A program made the translations under genes and the position numbers. From Caballeronia sordidicola (GTDB lineage Bacteria; Pseudomonadota; Gammaproteobacteria; Burkholderiales; Burkholderiaceae), in NCBI RefSeq assembly GCF_001544455.2, contig NZ_FCOC02000024.1:1-64000 (forward strand): a stretch of DNA of 64,000 nucleotides, read 5' to 3'. Shown here piece by piece: positions 55,399-64,000 of this stretch. Positions within the stretch are counted from its first letter, which is position 1; every line of letters starts with the position of its first letter. The notes beneath the pieces are model-generated. The model did not search any database. It was given only the letters and a program-made list of their open reading frames with translations, and was not told the DNA's origin.

Positions 55399-56258
55399 GC
55401 TTTGCGGCCCGAATAGTCGCGCGCGAATTGCCATGCCACGCGGCCTGAGCGCGAACCACGTTCCAGCGCCCAGACGAGCGCGTCGCCGCGCGCATTCGCG
55501 ATCTCTTCTTCCTGGCAGCCAAAGTGCTTGAGCCAGTGCCCGACAATGGTCAGGTAATCGTCCTGCTTGAACGGGTAGAAGCTCACCCACAAGCCGAATC
55601 GCTCGGACAGCGAAATCTTTTCTTCAACCACTTCGCCCGGATGAATCTCGCCATCCGACGTGTGTTTGTAGGTCTCGTTGTCGCTCATGTATTCGGGCAG
55701 CAAATGGCGCCGGTTCGACGTGGCGTAGATCAGCACATTGTCCGATTGCGCCGAAATGGAGCCGTCGAGCGCCACCTTCAGCGCCTTGTAACCCGACTCG
55801 CCATCTTCGAACGAGAGGTCATCGCAGAAAACGATGAACCGCTCCGGCCGTGTGGAAATCAGGTCGACTATGTCGCCAAGATCGTGCAAATCGTCCTTAT
55901 CGACTTCGATCAGACGCAAACCCTCGGACGCGTATGCGTTCAGGCACGCCTTGATCAGCGACGACTTGCCCGTTCCGCGCGCGCCCGTGAGCAACACGTT
56001 GTTCGCCGGCGCCCGGCGCACGAACTGCCGCGTGTTCTGCTCGATCAACTGCTTTTGGCGTTCGATATTGCAAAGATCATCGAGCGACAGCGCCGACAGG
56101 TTCGGCACCGGTTGCAAAAACCCGCGTCCCTGACGCTTGCGCCAGCGGAACGCCACGGCTTTATCCCAATCGATTTCAGGCGCGGCGGGCGGCAACATCC
56201 CTTCAACGCGCGCCAGGACTGCTTCGGCGCGCGTCAGAAATTGTTCGAGTTTATCCAT
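55395..56258 (-). CDS. DUF815-family AAA+ ATPase
   Basis: A 287-residue ATP-binding protein. Walker A is LTGARGTGKSSLIKA (about residue 93), Walker B is FIVFCDDLSFE, and sensor 1 is VLIYATSNRRHLL. The N-terminal 70 residues are helical (MDKLEQFLTRAEAVLARVE). Members are widely distributed and of unknown function. It is the middle gene of argJ-ATPase-Nudix, 15 bp after argJ and overlapping the Nudix start by 4 bp. Confidence 0.9.
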   Translation of the reverse strand: MDKLEQFLTRAEAVLARVEGMLPPAAPEIDWDKAVAFRWRKRQGRGFLQPVPNLSALSLDDLCNIERQKQLIEQNTRQFVRRAPANNVLLTGARGTGKSSLIKACLNAYASEGLRLIEVDKDDLHDLGDIVDLISTRPERFIVFCDDLSFEDGESGYKALKVALDGSISAQSDNVLIYATSNRRHLLPEYMSDNETYKHTSDGEIHPGEVVEEKISLSERFGLWVSFYPFKQDDYLTIVGHWLKHFGCQEEEIANARGDALVWALERGSRSGRVAWQFARDYSGRKA

Positions 56259-56273
56259 GGAAAAGTTCGCGGT

Positions 56274-57515
56274 TCAGGAGCGATAGTCGGCATTGATACT
56301 GACGTAATCGTGCGAAAGATCGCACGTCCAGATGGTGGCGGCGGCCTGGCCGCGGCCGAGCAAGACGCGGATCGCGATCTCGCTTTTTTTCATCACGCGC
56401 TGGCCGTCTTCCTCGCGATAATCCGGATTCCGGCCGCCCTTTTTCGCGACGAGCACATCGTCCAGATACAGGTCGATCTTGTTCACGTCCAGGTCCGTCA
56501 CGCCCGCATAGCCAATTGCCGCGAGAATCCGGCCGAGGTTGGGGTCCGAGGCGTAGAACGCGGTCTTGACCAGCGGCGAATGGCCAATAGCGTACGCGAT
56601 CTGCCGGCATTCCGCTTCGTTCGTGCCGCCTTCCACGGTCACCGTCATGAACTTGGTTGCGCCTTCGCCGTCGCGCACGATCAATTGCGCAAGCTCCTGC
56701 GCCACCGATGTCACCGCGTCGCGCAAAGCGGCGTACGCCGCCGAATCCGTTGAATCGATCAAAGGCAATGTCGACTTGCCCGACGCGATCACGATGAAAG
56801 AATCGTTCGTGGAGGTATCGCCGTCGATGGTGATGCAGTTGAACGAGCGATCCGCGACGTGCTTGATCAGCGTGTCGAGCACGGACTGCGAAACGGCGGC
56901 GTCGCAGGCGAGGAAACCGAGCATGGTCGCCATGTTCGGCTTGATCATGCCGGCGCCCTTGCTGATGCCCGAGAGCGTGATCGTGTGACCATCGATCTGA
57001 ACTTGGCGCGATGCCGCTTTCGGCAGCGTATCGGTCGTCATGATGGTTTGCGCCGCGTCGAACCAGTGAGCCACTTTCTGGTTGGCAAGTGCGGCAGGCA
57101 ATCCAGCCTTCAACCGGTCGATGGGCAATGGCTCCAGAATCACGCCCGTAGAAAACGGCAGGATCTGCGCGGCGTCCAGACCGAGCAAAGCGGCCAGCGC
57201 CGTGCAGGTCTCGCGCGTGTGCGCCATGCCCGGTTCGCCGGTTCCCGCGTTCGCGTTGCCGGTATTCACGACCAGCGCGCGAATGCCCTTGCCACCCGCG
57301 CGCACCGCGTCCAGATGCTCGCGGCACACGGTTACAGGCGCCGCGCAAAAGCGGTTCAGGGTGAACACGCCGCCCACCGTCGCGCCTTCTTCAATCTGCA
57401 CAACAAGCAGATCCTTGCGATTCGGTTTTCGGATATTCGCCTCGGCCCAGCCAAGCGTGACGCCGGCGACGGGATGCAGGTTGGCGGGATCGATCGAGGG
57501 AAAATTGACGGCCAT
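56274..57515 (-). CDS. argJ: bifunctional glutamate N-acetyltransferase / amino-acid N-acetyltransferase
   Basis: A 413-residue enzyme of arginine synthesis that recycles the acetyl group from N-acetylornithine to glutamate. The precursor self-cleaves before the nucleophilic threonine in [12 protein letters not shown], giving alpha and beta chains. [11 protein letters not shown] and [10 protein letters not shown] are family motifs. The start [10 protein letters not shown] at 57515 is the normal N-terminus; a longer frame to 57683 is rejected. It lies 200 bp after secA. Confidence 0.96.
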   Translation of the reverse strand: MAVNFPSIDPANLHPVAGVTLGWAEANIRKPNRKDLLVVQIEEGATVGGVFTLNRFCAAPVTVCREHLDAVRAGGKGIRALVVNTGNANAGTGEPGMAHTRETCTALAALLGLDAAQILPFSTGVILEPLPIDRLKAGLPAALANQKVAHWFDAAQTIMTTDTLPKAASRQVQIDGHTITLSGISKGAGMIKPNMATMLGFLACDAAVSQSVLDTLIKHVADRSFNCITIDGDTSTNDSFIVIASGKSTLPLIDSTDSAAYAALRDAVTSVAQELAQLIVRDGEGATKFMTVTVEGGTNEAECRQIAYAIGHSPLVKTAFYASDPNLGRILAAIGYAGVTDLDVNKIDLYLDDVLVAKKGGRNPDYREEDGQRVMKKSEIAIRVLLGRGQAAATIWTCDLSHDYVSINADYRS

Positions 57516-57715
57516 GTTCGCGACTCGCTGAAAGTGGCGAGTGCCGGAGCGCAGGAAGCGCAACGACACGAAAGATGAATGAAACGGCGCCTGACTGATA
57601 AAAGACGGAAAAACAGACGCCGCGAAACGTAAAACCAATCTGCCAAAGACAAACGACGCATCACTGCGTCGCCTGTCCTGCATACATCAATTTGCCAAAG
57701 CGTTTAGACCGCCGA

Positions 57716-60523
<2,808 letters not shown>

Positions 60524-60784
60524 CGGATCAGTGTCTGCGTCGCGGTATCGGCTTGGAGCGCGCGGAGTGCGCCCCAGTCCGGGGAACCTCGGCGGCTTCA
60601 GTCCATGGTGAAATCGAATCGGGGATTTTAGCACGCGCCCCCGCTGTAGCCTGTGCCCGCATCTTTTGTGATAAAGCAACTAGCGCTACGTTCAAAGGCT
60701 TTGAAACGCCGGGCGCGCCCTCTTGCCGCACGCGGCGCGGCGTTACAATCCTCGCATCGCCGCCAAGCCTCCGCAGACACAACA

Positions 60785-61276
60785 ATGAGCCGTTTCCCGC
60801 CAAATTCAAGGCCGCCTCCGCGTTTCGATCCACGCAAACCACAGGCGTTGTCCGATGTCCTGGGCCGCACCAGCGAATTTCTGGCGTTGCGCGCGGGCGT
60901 TGAGCAGATAACGGCGCTCCAGCGGGATTTGATGGCGCTGTTGCCGGATTATCTAGGCGCGAATGTGGAACCGGGCTTTATAAAGGATGGCGTGCTTTCG
61001 CTATTCGCCGGACATAATGCGCTGGCCGCGCGTTTGCGGCATATCGAGCCACGTCTTTTAATCGATTTGCAACAACGCGGATGGGCGGTCAATGCTTTAA
61101 AGATTCGCGTGCGTCCGCAAGCAATGAAAGAAGTCATTCCGCCAAAACAGGCACGCATGTCCGAAGCTGGCGCGAACGCGCTTCAAACACTGGCTGAAAC
61201 CCTCGAACCATCGCCGCTTAAAGAAGCGCTCGCGAAAATGGCCGCGCGCCATCAGGCAAAAGCACAAAAAAAATGA
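60785..61276 (+). CDS. dciA: DUF721 / DciA-type protein
   Basis: A 163-residue protein of the DUF721 (DciA) family. DciA helps load the replicative helicase DnaB in bacteria lacking DnaC or DnaI. The core reads LGRTSEFLALRAGVEQITALQRDLMALLPDYLG, then VKDGVLSLFAGHNALAARLRHIEPRLL, with a Lys/Ala-rich tail. The start MSRFPPNSRPPPRF at 60785 is chosen; a GTG frame from 60653 lacks homology. It lies between secA and lpxC, on the opposite strand to both. Confidence 0.85.
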   Translation: MSRFPPNSRPPPRFDPRKPQALSDVLGRTSEFLALRAGVEQITALQRDLMALLPDYLGANVEPGFIKDGVLSLFAGHNALAARLRHIEPRLLIDLQQRGWAVNALKIRVRPQAMKEVIPPKQARMSEAGANALQTLAETLEPSPLKEALAKMAARHQAKAQKK

Positions 61277-61325
61277 GCGGCGCCCAAAGGCCACCGCTCA
61301 TCTTCGTATTGATTCTTTAACTGCT

Positions 61326-62243
61326 TTATGCGAAAGCCGTTTGAGTATCGAAAGCAAAGCCGCGAGGCGCCGCCTGCTTATCTTCAAACGTCACGATCTC
61401 GTACGAGTCTTCGTGCGCCAGCAATTCACGCAGCAACATATTGTTCATTGCGTGACCGCCTTTATATGCTGCATAAGACGCCAGCAACGGATGACCAACC
61501 ACATAAAGGTCACCGATTGCATCCAGCATCTTGTGCTTTACAAACTCGTCTTCATAACGCAAACCATCGTTATTCAGAATGCGATATTCGTCCAGGACAA
61601 TCGCGTTATCCATGCTGCCGCCGCGCGCCAGTCCGAGTTCACGCATCATTTCTACTTCGTGTGCAAAACCAAATGTCCGCGCGCGTGCAATATCGCGGAC
61701 ATAGGAGGTATTGGCGAAATCGACTTCCAGCGCCTGACCGGTTTTATCGACTGCCGGGTGGCGGAAATCGATGGTGAACTTCAGTTTGAAGCCGAAATAC
61801 GGATCGAGACGCGCGAATTTATCGCCGTCGCGGATTTCAACCGGCTTCGTCACCTTGATGAATTTCTTGGCCGTGTTCTGTTCTTCAATACCCGCCGATT
61901 GAATCAGAAACACGAATGAAGCAGCGCTGCCGTCCATGATCGGAATTTCTTCAGCCGTGACATCGACATACAGATTGTCGATACCCAAGCCCGCGCACGC
62001 CGACATCAAATGCTCGATGGTCGAAACACGCGCGCCGTCTTTCTGAAGGACAGAAGCCAGGCGCGTGTCGCCAATCGCCAACGCGGATGCGGGAATATCG
62101 ACCGGCTCAGGCAAGTCGATACGCGCAAAAACAATCCCGGTATTCGCCGGTGCGGGACGAAGCGTCAAATCCACTTTGCGGCCGGAATGCAGGCCGATCC
62201 CGACGGTTTTGACGATGCTTTTAATGGTTCGCTGCTTCAACAT
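61326..62243 (-). CDS. lpxC: UDP-3-O-acyl-N-acetylglucosamine deacetylase
   Basis: A 305-residue zinc enzyme committing the cell to lipid A synthesis. [32 protein letters not shown] is the N-terminus. STIEHLMSA (zinc histidine near 78) and [15 protein letters not shown] (histidine and aspartate of the zinc site) are present, as is the catalytic histidine in YKGGHAMNN. Length is standard. It lies downstream of ftsZ and a peroxiredoxin gene on the same strand, as is usual for the end of the division cluster. Confidence 0.97.
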   Translation of the reverse strand: MLKQRTIKSIVKTVGIGLHSGRKVDLTLRPAPANTGIVFARIDLPEPVDIPASALAIGDTRLASVLQKDGARVSTIEHLMSACAGLGIDNLYVDVTAEEIPIMDGSAASFVFLIQSAGIEEQNTAKKFIKVTKPVEIRDGDKFARLDPYFGFKLKFTIDFRHPAVDKTGQALEVDFANTSYVRDIARARTFGFAHEVEMMRELGLARGGSMDNAIVLDEYRILNNDGLRYEDEFVKHKMLDAIGDLYVVGHPLLASYAAYKGGHAMNNMLLRELLAHEDSYEIVTFEDKQAAPRGFAFDTQTAFA

Positions 62244-62598
62244 GATTTTTTTCGCTTCGATTGCGACTCTCCATTGAGAGAATCAATCGTGAATTTGTAT
62301 TCGATAGCACGAAGTATACTCCAATCCCTTCGCGTCGTCCCGAGCGGGAGCACTGCAACTTGTTTCTCCCCGTTACTGCTTAAGCCCGGTACGCGAAAAC
62401 CAGATTCACGCGAAAGCAAATAGGGTCGGGCCGATGCCCGGAATGGAGGCATTCCCGGGCATCGGCGCCGTGTTACGGCTTTGTTGCGACTTTGTTATGC
62501 GGCATTACGGAGGTCGCGCGATGGCGTTATCTTCTGTTGCGGCAATGCAACAAACGCCGGGCAATCAACCGCCAGCACAACATTGTTAAAACACATCA
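62244..62598 (-). other. intergenic region between the peroxiredoxin gene and lpxC
   Basis: 355 bp without a gene. The side near lpxC should hold its leader and promoter, though I cannot place a convincing -35/-10 pair. A bulged hairpin lies at 62431-62465, with no T-run on either side. Confidence 0.5.
62431..62465. repeat. 15-bp hairpin with one bulge
   Basis: CCGATGCCCGGAATG (62431-62445) pairs with CATTCCCGGGCATCGG (62450-62465) apart from one extra base. It is probably the 3' end structure of the peroxiredoxin message or a leader element. Confidence 0.5.
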
Positions 62599-63102
62599 TT
62601 AGCCCAGCGTCGCCAGAACGCTTTCAGCGCTGCTGACTTCAAACTTGCCGAGTGCTTCGACATTCAGCGTCTTGACCACGCTGTCTTCGACCACCATGGC
62701 ATAGCGCTGGGAGCGAATTCCCATGCCACGCTCCGACAAATCCTGATCGAGGCCGAGTGCTCGAGTAAAACGCGCGCTGCCGTCGGCGATCATCTTCACC
62801 TTGCCCGAGGTTTGAAGATCGCGTCCCCACGCGTTCATGACGAACGCGTCGTTGACGGAGACACACCAGATTTCATCGATACCCGCCGCGGCCAGTTTCT
62901 CCGCATTCTCGATAAAACCCGGCACGTGCCTGGCGGAACAGGTGGGCGTGAACGCGCCCGGCAATCCGAAGATCACCACGCGCTTGCCCGCCGTCCGCTC
63001 GCGCACCGCGAAACCGTTGGGTCCCACGGCGCAGCCTTCCGTCGCCACGTCGATAAATTCGTAGAGGCGTTCGTCGGGCAGCGTTTCACCTGTCTTGATC
63101 AT
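62599..63102 (-). CDS. peroxiredoxin (Prx5-like)
   Basis: A 167-residue thiol peroxidase of the Prx5/AhpE-like redoxin group. The peroxidatic cysteine is in VVIFGLPGAFTPTCSARHVPGF (about residue 55), with the conserved T-x3-C and later arginine (GIRSQRYAMVVEDS). A distal cysteine in EIWCVSVND may be the resolving partner. The start MIKTGETLPDERLYEF at 63102 has GGAAAGG upstream; 11 extra codons are rejected. Placement between ftsZ and lpxC is common in Burkholderia-type genomes (recollection). Confidence 0.9.
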   Translation of the reverse strand: MIKTGETLPDERLYEFIDVATEGCAVGPNGFAVRERTAGKRVVIFGLPGAFTPTCSARHVPGFIENAEKLAAAGIDEIWCVSVNDAFVMNAWGRDLQTSGKVKMIADGSARFTRALGLDQDLSERGMGIRSQRYAMVVEDSVVKTLNVEALGKFEVSSAESVLATLG

Positions 63103-63364
63103 TGATCGGCCTTTCCCTGAGTCAGTGCTGAACACGCCAGCGATTCAAACCTTATTCATCACACGAGACGCTTGTCCTGCCACCGCCTGACGCGTCGATC
63201 TCATCCAAATATAGACGATGATGATGCACGTTATTGAAGCGGTCACGCCGCCACAGTCCAGCATCACGAAGACGCGGCCTGAAACGAACGCAGAACAACC
63301 CTTCTTCCTGAAACTTTTGCCTGCGGGCGCTTACATCGGAACAGTACGCCCAGGCTTTAAAGCA

Positions 63365-64000
63365 TCAGTCGGCTTGCTTGCGCAGAAACGCCGGAATGTC
63401 GTACGTATCCACACCCTTTTCCTGCAGCGCCTGCACGTGCGAAGCCGCGGTTTCACGCGACGAACGCCACACCGCCGGCGTATCCAGCGCGCCGTAATCC
63501 GTGCCGTTCGACTGCTGCGGCGCATAGCTGTGCTGTGCGTGTGCAATCGGTGCATTGTCCGTGCCGGTGCGCAGCAGGGTCATCGGTGCAGCTTGTTGCT
63601 TCTTCGCAGCACGGCCCAGGCCGGTTGCCACGACCGTCACGCGCAATGCATCGCCCATGGCGTCGTCGTACACCGCGCCGAAGATCACGGTCGCGTCTTC
63701 CGCTGCGTACGACTTGATCGTGTTCATCACTTCACGCGTTTCCGACAAACGCAGCGACCGGCTCGACGTGATATTCACCAGCACGCCACGCGCGCCCGAC
63801 AGGTCCACGCCTTCGAGAAGCGGGCTTGCAACCGCCTGTTCCGCAGCAAGACGCGCGCGATCGACGCCGGCAACCGTCGCCGTGCCCATCATTGCCTTGC
63901 CTTGCTCGCCCATCACCGTCTTCACGTCTTCGAAGTCGACGTTGACCAGCCCGTCGACGTTGATGATTTCCGCGATACCGGCAACAGCGTTGTTCAATAC
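63365..64000 (-). CDS. ftsZ: cell division protein FtsZ, C-terminal part (cut by window edge)
   Basis: The last about 211 residues of the tubulin-like GTPase that forms the Z-ring; the GTP-binding half lies beyond 64000. The visible part covers the C-terminal domain (VNVDFEDVKTVMGEQGKAMMGT, GARGVLVNITSS, VIFGAVYDDAMGDALRVTVVATGL), a short variable linker, and the conserved tail VDTYDIPAFLRKQAD that binds partners including ZapD. The 262 bp downstream hold no gene. Confidence 0.97.
   Translation of the reverse strand, partial: VLNNAVAGIAEIINVDGLVNVDFEDVKTVMGEQGKAMMGTATVAGVDRARLAAEQAVASPLLEGVDLSGARGVLVNITSSRSLRLSETREVMNTIKSYAAEDATVIFGAVYDDAMGDALRVTVVATGLGRAAKKQQAAPMTLLRTGTDNAPIAHAQHSYAPQQSNGTDYGALDTPAVWRSSRETAASHVQALQEKGVDTYDIPAFLRKQAD

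Overview
This is core chromosome of a high-GC beta-proteobacterium. Gene content and protein sequences point to the Burkholderia / Paraburkholderia / Caballeronia group. The evidence is the order aroQ-accB-accC-prmA, the block ftsZ-peroxiredoxin-lpxC-dciA-secA-argJ running into yacG-zapD-coaE-pilD-pilC-pilB, a lysine/alanine-rich histone H1-like protein, and split nrdA and nrdB genes. Genus is an inference from these features. No rRNA, CRISPR array, insertion sequence or prophage was seen. One tRNA is present.

Layout. 0.3-9 kb (+): a nucleotidyltransferase-like protein and a TlpA thioredoxin, then aroQ, accB, accC, prmA, a zinc-ribbon/DUF3426 protein, tpx, a PfkB-family kinase and a glycine-zipper lipoprotein. 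9-20 kb (mostly -): the histone H1-like gene, nrdB, a small DUF3820 protein, nrdA, and an ampD / PP0621 / YpjD-like operon, with one MFS exporter inserted on the + strand between nrdB and nrdA. 20-30.6 kb: ffh, hpt, marC-proS (-), rppH, a CNP1-like lipoprotein, proB, obgE, rpmA-rplU (-), ispB and tRNA-Pro(CGG). 30.6-48.2 kb is the accessory part: a lone GT4 glycosyltransferase, a DoxX-like protein, a YgjP-like metallopeptidase, a MarR/EmrB efflux pair, cardiolipin synthase, a CaiB-type CoA-transferase, a secreted repeat protein with an ECF sigma/anti-sigma pair and a PEBP protein, cytochrome b561 coupled to a GT2 glycosyltransferase, and a LysR / MHS-symporter / hydrolase / tannase-like cluster. 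48.2-64 kb returns to core genes: a CorC-like protein, pilBCD, coaE, zapD, yacG, a MutT-like Nudix, a DUF815 ATPase, argJ, secA, dciA, lpxC, a peroxiredoxin and the 3' part of ftsZ.

How the genes work together. The window supplies fatty-acid initiation (accBC), deoxynucleotide supply (nrdAB), envelope biogenesis (lpxC, ampD, secA, ffh, ispB, ftsZ, zapD) and type IV pilus assembly (pilBCD). The clearest regulatory signals are: (i) matched promoter/operator layouts at nrdA and nrdB, each with a pair of NrdR-like boxes 31 bp apart and one box on the -10 element, followed by long untranslated leaders; (ii) a perfect 20-bp palindrome on the promoter of an EmrB-type pump beside a divergent marR whose own -10 lies six bases from its ATG; (iii) a consensus-like promoter ahead of rplU-rpmA. 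The most system-like accessory loci are the ECF module at 38.3-40.7 kb and the putative aromatic-ester uptake/hydrolysis cluster at 43-48.2 kb. The esterase of that cluster lacks both cysteines of the disulfide I recall as typical of its family. Nothing in the window is clearly a wholly new type of system.
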